From assembly GCA_016840095.1 (NCBI GenBank), contig JAEOSZ010000009.1, positions 1-50,534 on the forward strand: 50,534 bases of DNA, given 5' to 3'. The translations under genes and the position numbers were made by a program. The notes under the pieces were generated by a model, which saw only the letters and a list, made by a program, of their open reading frames with translations, ran no database searches and was not told where the DNA came from. Positions 1-7,767 of the stretch are shown here, piece by piece (position 1 is the first letter of the stretch; every line of letters begins with the position of its first letter). Origin of the DNA: Candidatus Heimdallarchaeota archaeon (GTDB lineage: Archaea > Asgardarchaeota > Heimdallarchaeia > Heimdallarchaeales > Heimdallarchaeaceae).

Positions 1-533
1 CTTTATACTTAGAACAAAAATTCCGTTCCGGAAAGAAGAAAATGACCAAAGATGAAGCTTTGCAACTTATCGATAGAAAGACTTCAAGCTTATTTGAAGC
101 AGCTTCTGTTATTGGTTTACTTCTTGGGAATAGCTCAAAAAAAGATAGAGAGGCTATGAAAAATTATGGTAAGTTATTCGGAAGAGCATTCCAACTAAGG
201 GATGATTATTTTTCTCTTACTTCAAAGCAAAATGAATTAGGAAAGTCAGGTGTGTGGACAGATATCTCAAATCGTATACAAACTTATATTGTGCTAGAAG
301 CAATGGATATTGTTAATCCCAAAGAAAAGAAGATTCTTGATAATTATTATATTGACAAGAGTGATTATCCAACAGAGGAAATTAAATCTATCTTAGTAGA
401 ATCTGGGGCTTTAGAAATTGTTAAGCATCAAATAGAGCTTTATACTGATGAAGCGAATGAAATTCTTTTTAATTTCCCAAGTAGTCCATCACGAGAAAAA
501 TTAATTGAAATTACTAATCTCTTAAAGGTATAA
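1..533 (+). CDS. Polyprenyl (isoprenyl diphosphate) synthase, 3' part
   Basis: The frame is open from base 3 through the first ATG at 42, so the gene begins outside the window and only its C-terminal ~177 codons are present. Trans-polyprenyl synthases condense isopentenyl diphosphate with an allylic diphosphate; in archaea the product is the side chain of ether lipids. Seen here: the family's K-T-(A/S)-S-L-F-E-A-A helix (KTSSLFEAA), then a helix with FQLRDDYFS where the second Asp-rich motif belongs, then ELGKSGVWTD. The second motif is normally DDxxD; here the last position is Ser, so substrate or chain-length behaviour may differ. The first Asp-rich motif lies outside the window. It converges with the inositol-phosphate synthase pair with about 14 nt between stops. 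Family is fairly sure, product length unknown. Confidence 0.8.
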   Translation, partial: LYLEQKFRSGKKKMTKDEALQLIDRKTSSLFEAASVIGLLLGNSSKKDREAMKNYGKLFGRAFQLRDDYFSLTSKQNELGKSGVWTDISNRIQTYIVLEAMDIVNPKEKKILDNYYIDKSDYPTEEIKSILVESGALEIVKHQIELYTDEANEILFNFPSSPSREKLIEITNLLKV

Positions 534-547
534 AAAAGAAAGAGGAA

Positions 548-1621
548 TTATTCTGATCTAATTCCTTGAATATATTCACTAAACCAAATATGTGCAGTGT
601 ATCTATCTGTTGTTACAGGAGGTGCTTTAAATCCATAAGCGCAAATTGAGCTTATAGGACCACTTCCTGCTCTATTAATTGCTACTTTTGTTGCTCTAAT
701 AACATCAACAAGAGTTCCAGCAGCATTAGGACCATCTAAAGTTTCCAATCGAATATCTATTTTTATAGGCATTTCCATGAAACCTTCACCACGAATCCAG
801 AAATGCCCCACACGTCTGTTTCCAAGGAACTCGAGATAATCTGAAGTACCACTTGCTAGATTTATATCACTCCCAAAAGATTCTTTTATGGTTCTTTCTT
901 TGACATCTCGTTTGTACTGCTTTCTATCATCATCTAGAGTATTGAGTGTTTCTAGACCTCCGGCAACATCTAATTGGTAAGTGTCTTTTATCATAACTCC
1001 TTGTTCTCTTAAAACATCTAGAAATCCTTTGTGCAGAACTGTTCCTCCAGATAAGGACTGTAGATCATCACCAAGTAAACAAACATTTGCTTTCTTGAAT
1101 TTCCTTCCCCATACAGGATTATTTGCTATACTTGTAGGTGTGCAATTTATGAATGCTACTTCAGCATCTAATGCTGCTTGAGCATAAGCTTCTACTGCTT
1201 CTTCTGCACCAGAGGGCAGAGCACAGATGAATATTTCAGCTTCAGATTCCTTTAAAACATCAACTACGTTGACTTCAGAACCCTCAGCTACAGTGATAAC
1301 TTCTTGTAAATGAACAGAAAGTCCATCTTTTACTGGACCTTTTAGCACATTGACTTCAGTTTTTTCAACACTCACGAACTGGGGAGTACTATTAATTGGT
1401 GCAAAAATAGCTTCAGCTAAATCTTTTCCAACTTTTTCTGAATCTACATCAAATGCTGCTACAAGTTTAATGTTCTTTGCTTCATAACTACTTATTTTAG
1501 GATAAAGTAATTTATCCTTCTTTTCTTCGTATATATTGTGATAAATAATACCTTGAAGTAAACCTGAGGCTATGTTTCCTATTCCTGCTATTGCGACTTT
1601 AATTACATCGTTTTTCATCAT
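548..1621 (-). CDS. Diverged myo-inositol-phosphate synthase homologue
   Basis: About 357 residues, paralogous to the gene immediately upstream. The N-terminus has the Rossmann dinucleotide loop (AGIGNIASG), and the inositol-phosphate-synthase fold continues with INCTPTSIANNP and GPNAAGTLVDVIRATK. Several positions conserved in true synthases are changed: the GDDIKSQ motif reads GDDLQSL, the NIGGN motif reads DVAGG, the KRISKT segment reads KRDVKE, and DDEK reads GNRR. A frame extends upstream to 1663, but ATG 1621 follows an AGGGTGATT Shine-Dalgarno and lies just past the TAG of the upstream gene (7 nt gap), so 1621 (or the adjacent ATG 1618) is preferred. It probably shares a transcript with ino1. 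It could be a non-catalytic partner subunit or an NAD-dependent enzyme on another sugar phosphate. Confidence 0.85.
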   Translation of the reverse strand: MMKNDVIKVAIAGIGNIASGLLQGIIYHNIYEEKKDKLLYPKISSYEAKNIKLVAAFDVDSEKVGKDLAEAIFAPINSTPQFVSVEKTEVNVLKGPVKDGLSVHLQEVITVAEGSEVNVVDVLKESEAEIFICALPSGAEEAVEAYAQAALDAEVAFINCTPTSIANNPVWGRKFKKANVCLLGDDLQSLSGGTVLHKGFLDVLREQGVMIKDTYQLDVAGGLETLNTLDDDRKQYKRDVKERTIKESFGSDINLASGTSDYLEFLGNRRVGHFWIRGEGFMEMPIKIDIRLETLDGPNAAGTLVDVIRATKVAINRAGSGPISSICAYGFKAPPVTTDRYTAHIWFSEYIQGIRSE

Positions 1622-1628
1622 AATCACC

Positions 1629-2711
1629 CTAATTCGATGTTTCTCCTCTAATGAATTTTTCAACTAGTTCTAAAGCTATAGAATCTCTAATCTGCTCAGG
1701 AGGATGTTTGAAGAAATAGCTTGATACTCCTATAAGAGGACCCCCAATATTTCTATCCTTTGCGATTTTTAGTGATCTAATAACATCAATCATCACACCA
1801 GCACTATTTGGGGAGTCTTGCACACTTAATTTTAATTGAGCAGTTATCGGTTGTTCTCCGAAATTTCTACCTTTTAACCACAGATAACAGATTTTTTCAT
1901 CATCTAAGAATGGAACGTAATCAGAAGGCCCGATTCTTGTAGGAACTTCATATGGAAGCATGCTTGTAACAGCTTCTGTTTTAGAGATTCTCTTCGTAGT
2001 TAATCTATGTTCTTTCTTCATGTTTTCGAAATCTGTATTTCCACCGATATTTAATTGAAAAGTTTCATCTAATTTTATACCTCTATCATGAGCTAGTGAA
2101 ACTAGAACTCGATGAAGAATGGTTGCACCTAATTGAGATTTGATATCATCTCCTGCAACAGGGACATTTTTATCTGTAAACTTCTGTGCCCATTCAGGGT
2201 TTGAAGCTATAAAAGCTGGAATACCATTTGCAAAACCAACGTTAGAATCTAATGCTGCTTGAGCATATACTCTTGTTGCTTCTTCACTTCCTACAGGAAG
2301 AAAATTCACCAACACATCAGCTTCTGTATCTTTTAAAACATCTGCAACATTCACTGGTTGTACTGTTGAAGAATCATAGCAGTGGAATGACTCCATCATA
2401 TGAGGAGCTACACCATCATTAATAGGACCTGGTAACACAGTTACTCCTTTGTTAGGAACATCAGAGAATTTATTACATACATTGGGACTTTCCCAAATTG
2501 CTTCAGAAATGTCCTTCCCTATTTTCTTTGTATTTACTTCAAAAGCAGCTACTATTTCAACATCTGAAATATGATAATCACCGAACTTAACATGCATTAC
2601 TCCAGGAACAAAATCTTTCTCATCTGCATTCTTATAGTATTCAAGACCTTGTACTAAAGCTGATGCACAGTTTCCAAGACCAGCAATTGCAACTTTAACT
2701 TTTTTCGACAT
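1629..2711 (-). CDS. ino1: Myo-inositol-1(3)-phosphate synthase
   Basis: 360 residues, the usual length of the short archaeal/actinobacterial form. It converts glucose-6-phosphate to inositol phosphate with NAD. In archaea this supplies archaetidylinositol-type lipid headgroups and, in some, compatible solutes. Visible motifs in order: AGLGNCASA near residue 10 (NAD loop), NGIPAFIASNP, GDDIKSQLGATILHR, LNIGGNTDF, TKRISKTEAV, DYVPFLDDEK, DSPNSAGVMIDVIRSLK and GGPLIG near the C-terminus, all in canonical form including the conserved lysines. The start has a clear Shine-Dalgarno, AAAGGTGAAAAT before ATG. First gene of a two-gene unit with its diverged paralogue; divergent from the sugar epimerase gene. 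Confidence 0.93.
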   Translation of the reverse strand: MSKKVKVAIAGLGNCASALVQGLEYYKNADEKDFVPGVMHVKFGDYHISDVEIVAAFEVNTKKIGKDISEAIWESPNVCNKFSDVPNKGVTVLPGPINDGVAPHMMESFHCYDSSTVQPVNVADVLKDTEADVLVNFLPVGSEEATRVYAQAALDSNVGFANGIPAFIASNPEWAQKFTDKNVPVAGDDIKSQLGATILHRVLVSLAHDRGIKLDETFQLNIGGNTDFENMKKEHRLTTKRISKTEAVTSMLPYEVPTRIGPSDYVPFLDDEKICYLWLKGRNFGEQPITAQLKLSVQDSPNSAGVMIDVIRSLKIAKDRNIGGPLIGVSSYFFKHPPEQIRDSIALELVEKFIRGETSN

Positions 2712-2770
2712 ATTTTCACCTTTTTCTTGTAAAAGAAAATTGTTTAAGCTTTGAGCATAGGAACGTTATG

Positions 2771-2780
2771 CTTTTAAAAA
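2771..2780 (+). promoter_or_regulatory. TATA-like element for the epimerase gene
   Basis: CTTTTAAAAA is centred about 26 nt upstream of ATG 2802, the spacing of an archaeal TATA box for a leaderless mRNA. It favours ATG 2802 over ATG 2793, which would be only about 17 nt away. Confidence 0.5.
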
Positions 2781-2801
2781 GTTTTACCGTATATGTTGTA
2801 T

Positions 2802-3716
2802 ATGGAATCAAAGAGAAAAACTGTCCTTGTAACAGGTGGACTTGGGCAAATTGGTTATTATCTTTATGAAGAACTAAGAAAAGATTATAATCTATGTATT
2901 CTGGATAATTTGTCAGCATCAAAGTTTGAACCACCTGAAGATGTTATTTTCATAGAAGGAGATATAAAAAACAATGATGTTTTCACCATTTTGCCAGAAC
3001 CTGACCTGATAATCCATCTTGCAGCACAAATAAGTATCGAAAAATCAACTCAATCCCCTCTCTTTGATGCAGAAATCAATATTTTAGGCACTTTAAACGT
3101 ATTAGAATATGCTTTACGACACAATGTCCATAAATTTGTATATATTAGCTCTGCTGCCACCTTTGGACATCCTGAATTCCTCCCTATTACAGAGAGACAT
3201 CCTAAAAATCCTCTCTCTCCTTATGGATTGAGTAAGACAGTAGCAGAGCACTATGTAAAGTTGTTTTCAGAATTATTTGACCTTAATACTGCTATTGTTG
3301 TCCCCTTCAATTTATACAGTCCAATTCAAGATGAAGATGATCTATATTCTGGTGTAATTTACAAGTTTATTAAACAGGTCAAAAATGGAAAATCGCCCAT
3401 TATTCAAGGCAAAGGCGATCAATCAAGAGACTTCGTGCATGCAAAGGATGCTGCCAAGGCAATTAAGCTTGTGCTTGAAGCTGAAACTACAGAAAATAAT
3501 GAATTTATTGTAGCTTCTGGAGAATCTATAACAATAAATAATTTAGCTAATCTTATAATAGAGATCAGTGGGAAAGACTTGCTTCCTCAATTTACAGAAG
3601 AGAGATTGGGTGATATTAAACATAGTTATGCTTCAATTGATCGAATTAATCGAGAACTTGGTTTTACTCCTAGTGTATCTCTAAGAGACGGGTTGAAAGA
3701 GCTTTACCAAAGTTAA
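2802..3716 (+). CDS. NAD-dependent sugar epimerase/dehydratase (extended SDR)
   Basis: About 304 residues, the length of GalE-like extended short-chain dehydrogenases that act on nucleotide sugars. The Rossmann loop TGGLGQIG is near the N-terminus, followed by GDIKNNDV, the serine strand YISSAATFG, the catalytic YGLSK (Y-x-x-x-K) and the RDFVHAKDAAKA segment typical of UDP-glucose 4-epimerase-like enzymes. An in-frame ATG lies at 2793, but the TATA spacing favours 2802. No neighbouring glycosyltransferase is seen, so the substrate cannot be read from context; UDP-glucose/galactose is the default guess. Divergent from ino1. Confidence 0.85.
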   Translation: MESKRKTVLVTGGLGQIGYYLYEELRKDYNLCILDNLSASKFEPPEDVIFIEGDIKNNDVFTILPEPDLIIHLAAQISIEKSTQSPLFDAEINILGTLNVLEYALRHNVHKFVYISSAATFGHPEFLPITERHPKNPLSPYGLSKTVAEHYVKLFSELFDLNTAIVVPFNLYSPIQDEDDLYSGVIYKFIKQVKNGKSPIIQGKGDQSRDFVHAKDAAKAIKLVLEAETTENNEFIVASGESITINNLANLIIEISGKDLLPQFTEERLGDIKHSYASIDRINRELGFTPSVSLRDGLKELYQS

Positions 3717-3740
3717 ACCAACTTCTTCTATTACGCAAAG

Positions 3741-3750
3741 TAAAAATATA
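3741..3750 (+). promoter_or_regulatory. TATA-like element for the PIN-domain gene
   Basis: TAAAAATATA lies about 25 nt before ATG 3771, consistent with a leaderless transcript and with choosing that ATG rather than the overlapping TTG at 3768. Confidence 0.5.
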
Positions 3751-3770
3751 ACTATTACTTATTAGCATTG

Positions 3771-5576
3771 ATGCCAGATTTCGTTATTGATACAAATTTC
3801 TATATTAGTGGGTTTCAGACATTACCCAATACTTTCTCAAAATTTGCTAAAGCTTTCAAAGCTATCAATTTTCAAATCCACATGCCTTTTTACATTAAGA
3901 ATGAGATGAGATTCTTCCTTCAGAGAGAAATTATCCCTCATGTTAAAACTTCTGAAGTGAATCAAAACGAATTCAATAAATTTCTACAGAAAATACATAA
4001 ACACACTTCAAACCTTCCACAGAAACCAGATCTATCAGTTATTTTTCTCGCTGACAAATTAAGTGCTACAATTGTGTCAAGTGACTTAAAACTACTTGAA
4101 ACAGCAGAATTAATTGGAATATCTACTCTCACAAATAGTGCTTTTATGAGTTTTGTACTTGAAGAAAATAAAGATCCTTCTTTAACTTCATTTCTGAAGG
4201 AACTGGAAAATAAATTAATAACAGCTGAAATCAGATATTCAATTGAAAGTACAAATAGATATGATCCTGTAAAAAGAATCAGGAAGATCATAGATTCAGC
4301 TATTTCTGTAATTCGAACTGAATACGAAGAGAAGATTTCTCAATTAGCTCAAAGCGATTTAACTGAAGCTGATGGATTCTCTATTGAATCTCTACAATTG
4401 AAGGAACTTCTAACTGAAGCACAAAGCGATTTACAAGGACTAGAAGTGGATTTTAAGACAGGTCATTATATGGAACTTGAAAGCGAACTATTGGCAAGAA
4501 TTAGTGAAATAACAGATCATTTAGTAGACTGGAAACTTGCAGTTGATGATATTGAAGATCACATAATCTATAATGAAGCAAATCTACTTCTAGGAAGACT
4601 ACATTATCTTGCTTGTATTGCATTAATTGAAAACAAAAAAGTAGAACTCTCTAGAGTTTATATGGACAAATTACTTATGATTTTGTTACAGAACTCTGAA
4701 GCCAATGAACAATATGGAATAGATACTCATTTCTTAAGAATGATTATTTTATTATTGTCTGGTCAGTTTCACAGATTGAATTCTTATTTTACACCTGCTT
4801 TTGAAGATGAGTGTAATCAATATCAAAGAGCTGACGTTGTAAACGTCTTGAAAGCTTTAATCCTTCTAACAGTTATTCTAGGAAGTGAAAAGGCAGTTGA
4901 ATCAGCAAAAGATTATGATTATGATAACATTGAATTCATAAATCAGTTAGGTTTCAAGTTCATGCAATTAGAGGATTTAGACAAAGCAGCTATGATGTTC
5001 GAACAAACTTTCTATCTCTCCTTGAATTCAAAGAATAGAGGTTTATGCATTGCTAGTCTAGAATATTTAGGTTGGCTCTATTTTTCAGGATTTCAACCAG
5101 CAAAAACCACTATTCAGCAGCTTTATCAATCAATGATTAAAAAATTCCCAGAGATAAAATCAAGTTATCAAGTTAGTTTAGATGTTTCTACCAAACCAAA
5201 AGAATTAGAGAAATTCGTCTCTTCTTCTTATCAAGCCTTATCATCACTAGCTGTTGATCTAAAGTCACCCTTATACTGTGTAGGAATATCTTACATAAAA
5301 GAGAAAAACAAAATCAAACCTCTGATCAGAGTAATGAACTGGGGAATGATGGCTAGAATAGGAATCATAGATGAAAACCAAGAATTGATCCAGAACTCTT
5401 CTCTCGGTAATACTATTCATCTTATCGATGGAAAATTCAAAATTGTACCAGCATCTTCACATTTTAGAAAACAACATGATGTTGAGTTAATTTTGCATAT
5501 AGATCATGTTTCTCAACCGACAATCCTTTGTAGATCACCTGGTGGCTGGGAATTAACAACAATAGCTGATAAGTAA
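3771..5576 (+). CDS. PIN-domain protein with long helical C-terminal region
   Basis: 601 residues. The first ~125 look like a PIN ribonuclease domain: VIDTN at the start (Asp7), Glu45 in KNEMRFF, then Asp95 and Asp105 in an FLADKL...VSSDLKLL arrangement, matching the acidic quartet that binds metal in PIN nucleases. The remaining ~475 residues are not a family I recognise. They are largely helical, with a coiled segment near residues 180-240 and a stretch around 265-460 with the texture of helical repeats (for example LDKAAMMFEQTFYLSL). The last ~100 residues look beta-rich. No antitoxin gene is adjacent, and the length is far above a VapC toxin. A role in RNA processing or quality control is an inference. 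It precedes the KaiC-like gene by about 50 nt. Confidence 0.8.
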   Translation: MPDFVIDTNFYISGFQTLPNTFSKFAKAFKAINFQIHMPFYIKNEMRFFLQREIIPHVKTSEVNQNEFNKFLQKIHKHTSNLPQKPDLSVIFLADKLSATIVSSDLKLLETAELIGISTLTNSAFMSFVLEENKDPSLTSFLKELENKLITAEIRYSIESTNRYDPVKRIRKIIDSAISVIRTEYEEKISQLAQSDLTEADGFSIESLQLKELLTEAQSDLQGLEVDFKTGHYMELESELLARISEITDHLVDWKLAVDDIEDHIIYNEANLLLGRLHYLACIALIENKKVELSRVYMDKLLMILLQNSEANEQYGIDTHFLRMIILLLSGQFHRLNSYFTPAFEDECNQYQRADVVNVLKALILLTVILGSEKAVESAKDYDYDNIEFINQLGFKFMQLEDLDKAAMMFEQTFYLSLNSKNRGLCIASLEYLGWLYFSGFQPAKTTIQQLYQSMIKKFPEIKSSYQVSLDVSTKPKELEKFVSSSYQALSSLAVDLKSPLYCVGISYIKEKNKIKPLIRVMNWGMMARIGIIDENQELIQNSSLGNTIHLIDGKFKIVPASSHFRKQHDVELILHIDHVSQPTILCRSPGGWELTTIADK

Positions 5577-5600
5577 TCTGACACTAATACTTCCGAAATT

Positions 5601-5610
5601 CTTTTTACTA
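5601..5610 (+). promoter_or_regulatory. TATA-like element for the KaiC-like gene
   Basis: CTTTTTACTA is centred about 25 nt upstream of ATG 5630. A weak match, supported mainly by spacing. Confidence 0.35.
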
Positions 5611-5629
5611 CTAGTGTAGAATTGAATGT

Positions 5630-6349
5630 ATGGAACTCGTAGAAACCGGGATAATTGGATTAGATGGAATCCTTGGAGGAGGATTGCCAAAAGGTAGAAC
5701 AATTCTTGTTTCTGGCCCTGCTGGCGCTGGAAAGTCCACTTTTGGAATGCAATTTCTTTACCATGGTATAGTTTCTGGTGGAGAAAGTGGAATTTTCGTG
5801 TCCTTTGATGAACATCCCGAACATGTACGTGAAGAAACACTGAATTTTGGATGGAACCTGAATGACATTGAGAAAGACAATCTGCTTGTGATTTTTGATG
5901 GTTTCAGTCCTAGAGCTGGAGTAGGCTCAGATGAGAAATATCAAACTCCTGTAGATGTAGATGAACTAATAACTCAACTGGTAGAAGTAATTGATAAAAC
6001 CTCAGCTGAAAGAGTTGTTATTGATAGTATTACTGCTTTAGCTCTTTCTATGGCTTCAGAACAGCAAATTAGAAGACAAATTCTGAAACTTAGTGCTGTT
6101 ATGTCTTCATTAGAATGTACAACAATTTTAACCAGCGAAATGAGAGATGGTGTAGTGAGTAGATTTGGTGTAGAAGAGTTCATGAGTCAAGGAGTTATTG
6201 TCCTAAATTATGAATATAGGAACAATGTCGCAATACGAAGTATGAACATTCGTAAAATGCGTGGGTTGAAACACGAAATGTCTGAAAGACCGTTTGCTAT
6301 CACTCCAAATGGAATAGAAGTTTTTTCAAGTGAACAATTTTATTTCTAA
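5630..6349 (+). CDS. KaiC/RadA-like RecA-superfamily ATPase
   Basis: 239 residues, a single KaiC-like domain. It opens with the family signature TGIIGLDGILGGGLPKG, then Walker A GPAGAGKST (residues 29-37), VSFDEHPEHVREE, and Walker B in RVVIDSITAL near residue 135. A LTSEMRDG segment follows, then the C-terminal strand pattern typical of archaeal KaiC-like proteins (IRKMRG...MSERPFAI). Such single-domain proteins are common in archaea as regulatory ATPases, often with unknown partners; no clock function is implied. Compare the homologue at 45683, whose P-loop is lost. An imperfect hairpin lies about 80 nt after the stop. Confidence 0.87.
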   Translation: MELVETGIIGLDGILGGGLPKGRTILVSGPAGAGKSTFGMQFLYHGIVSGGESGIFVSFDEHPEHVREETLNFGWNLNDIEKDNLLVIFDGFSPRAGVGSDEKYQTPVDVDELITQLVEVIDKTSAERVVIDSITALALSMASEQQIRRQILKLSAVMSSLECTTILTSEMRDGVVSRFGVEEFMSQGVIVLNYEYRNNVAIRSMNIRKMRGLKHEMSERPFAITPNGIEVFSSEQFYF

Positions 6350-6425
6350 TTTGATTGCTCTAAACATGCCTTTGATAGTAAGACTGTGTAACATGACACA
6401 TAAACCAATATGAATGAGTGTATTT

Positions 6426-6472
6426 TGTAGAAATTTGTGTATCATCCCATAGGAATCAATACAAATTCTACA
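6426..6472. repeat. Imperfect inverted repeat downstream of the KaiC-like gene
   Basis: The left arm TGTAGAAATTTGT and right arm TACAAATTCTACA pair over about 12 positions with one bulged A, with a loop of roughly 21 nt. It could be a transcript-end or regulatory hairpin. No clear U-tract follows, so I do not call it a terminator. Confidence 0.4.
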
Positions 6473-6498
6473 TGGATAGATCCTAGATGCACTAGATA

Positions 6499-6678
6499 GT
6501 GATATGGGGTTCAGGAATAGATAGAACATTTATAGCTCTTTACATAATGTTGGGATTGTGCTTAGTTGGATTAATATATGAAAGTACAATAACCAATTAC
6601 AATCAACAAAATACAATACTTACTCTACAAGAAAAGATTAAGGAATTTGAAAAGGTAGATTTAGGAATAAATAATTAA
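6499..6678 (+). CDS. Candidate small single-span membrane protein
   Basis: A 59-codon frame opened by GTG 6499 (an internal ATG at 6547 would give 43 residues). It reads as a short polar start, a hydrophobic stretch (TFIALYIMLGLCLVGLIY), then a polar helical tail with QQNTILTLQEKIKEFEKV. One membrane span plus a short coiled-coil tail is what a real small membrane protein would look like, and the region otherwise has no gene on this strand. I do not recognise it and see no strong Shine-Dalgarno. Modest confidence that it is translated. Confidence 0.4.
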   Translation: MIWGSGIDRTFIALYIMLGLCLVGLIYESTITNYNQQNTILTLQEKIKEFEKVDLGINN

Positions 6679-6721
6679 AAAACAGAATATCCTGATATTA
6701 AATTTAATCATTATTCAAAAA

Positions 6722-6759
6722 GACTTTTAAAGTCGATTGTGCAGAATTTCGCATAATCG
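6722..6759 (+). promoter_or_regulatory. Two adjacent dyads before the 6783 small ORF
   Basis: Two palindromic elements abut. GACTTT-T-AAAGTC (6722-6734) contains a TATA-like core. A 9-bp stem follows, CGATTGTGC (6734-6742) with GCATAATCG (6751-6759), having one G-T wobble and an 8-nt loop. If the first is the TATA element, the second lies over the expected transcription start and leader, so it could be an operator or a 5' leader hairpin. Confidence 0.4.
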
Positions 6760-6782
6760 TTAGACAAGGAACGAAAGAATAG

Positions 6783-6905
6783 ATGGACACTAAAACAAAC
6801 AGAGAGCACGATGTTGCTCAGGAGAGAGTAAGATTAAAGCGATTGATGGAGGAGAGAGCTGTAATCGAAGAGATGATGAGGGAAGATGATGAAAGAGGAC
6901 GTTAA
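6783..6905 (+). CDS. Candidate 40-residue charged small protein
   Basis: ATG 6783 opens 40 codons ending in TAA at 6903-6905. The product is almost entirely charged and helical (VRLKRLMEERAVIEEMM, ending in REDDERGR), with no hydrophobic span. Its 3' end overlaps the start of the membrane zinc-ribbon gene (ATG 6886) by 20 nt, which suggests translational coupling. Palindromic elements lie 24-60 nt upstream. No family recognised. The overlap and codon texture make it plausible but unproven. Confidence 0.45.
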   Translation: MDTKTNREHDVAQERVRLKRLMEERAVIEEMMREDDERGR

Positions 6906-7632
6906 ACTATATCTAATGTTCATATTTACAGTTATTATTGCAAGTTCTCCAAGCGTAATTTATGCTGAAAAAAAGACAGAAATAATAACAACAGATAATG
7001 AAACAGAATTGAATTTTTTAGTAGAAGTCGAGGAATTTCTGATAGAGGGATTAACTACAATAAATTTCACAGTGATTCTCAAAGCATTACAAGAGGGAGT
7101 ACACTCAATAGATGGGATGATTATTGTATTCCAAATTAAGAATAGTCAATCAGTCACGTATTTATTTGAAGATACTATCACTTCAGATAGTTTGAGTTTA
7201 AGTGAAGAGAATGATAGTAGAAGTGAAATAAGTCAATTCTACTATTATAGAGAATGGGGGAGAATTTCAAATGATTTATCCTTGATAATACATGAGAATG
7301 TCACTGGAAGTACATTGGAACTCAACGATCCAAATTGGATATCAACTAATTTCAACGACTTTCTAACACTTAAACCAGACTATTTTTTGAGAAAGCACTA
7401 CTATGTAGTAGTAATAGGAGCAGGAATAATAGGAATAACCTATAGTTTCATACGAATAAGAAAAAGAATTAGAAAAAGAGTAGTTACACAACCTCAGAAG
7501 ATTGTCAGTTATTGTACTCGTTGTGGAACTAAGGCCGAACACAAACTAGGTGATATGAAACAATTAGATGAATTAATGTCTTATTGTCCCAGTTGTGCTG
7601 AATATTATGTATATTATGGTGAGAAAAAATAG
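6886..7632 (+). CDS. Secreted/membrane protein with cytoplasmic zinc ribbon
   Basis: 248 residues. The N-terminus is a signal-peptide-like hydrophobic stretch (LYLMFIFTVIIASSPSVIYA, about residues 8-27). An extracytoplasmic domain of about 140 residues rich in beta strands and N-x-S/T sites follows, then a transmembrane helix near residue 175 (YVVVIGAGIIGITYSF). The helix is followed by a strongly basic stop-transfer patch (RIRKRIRKR). The tail has two cysteine pairs, CTRC near 210 and CPSC near 234, spaced as in a zinc ribbon. Topology is therefore domain outside, zinc ribbon inside. The layout suggests signalling or a scaffold, but the family is not recognised. Its start overlaps the small charged ORF. 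Confidence 0.75.
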   Translation: MMKEDVKLYLMFIFTVIIASSPSVIYAEKKTEIITTDNETELNFLVEVEEFLIEGLTTINFTVILKALQEGVHSIDGMIIVFQIKNSQSVTYLFEDTITSDSLSLSEENDSRSEISQFYYYREWGRISNDLSLIIHENVTGSTLELNDPNWISTNFNDFLTLKPDYFLRKHYYVVVIGAGIIGITYSFIRIRKRIRKRVVTQPQKIVSYCTRCGTKAEHKLGDMKQLDELMSYCPSCAEYYVYYGEKK

Positions 7633-7730
7633 AAATTATTTGTTACTTCAATAAGATTGGTTTCCTTTACTTCTATCCCTCTAAAATTACTTACAATTCT
7701 ATTGTCAGAAATTAGTAATCATCAACAAAC

Positions 7731-7740
7731 TTTTAAAAAG
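7731..7740 (+). promoter_or_regulatory. TATA-like element for rps17e
   Basis: TTTTAAAAAG is centred about 32 nt upstream of ATG 7768, consistent with a very short leader. Confidence 0.5.
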
Positions 7741-7767
7741 TTAGTATAAAACTTGCTTCAGATTAAC

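Noticed and set aside
981..1181. Plus-strand frame inside the diverged inositol-phosphate synthase gene, and many similar antisense frames across the window
   Set aside because: They lie opposite clear genes with recognisable motifs and show no family resemblance of their own.
2716..2934. Minus-strand 72-residue frame upstream of ino1
   Set aside because: It is antisense to the well-supported epimerase start and the divergent promoter.
6326..6529. Minus-strand 67-residue frame after the KaiC-like gene
   Set aside because: Composition looks random, it overlaps the end of a real gene and it has no promoter or family resemblance.
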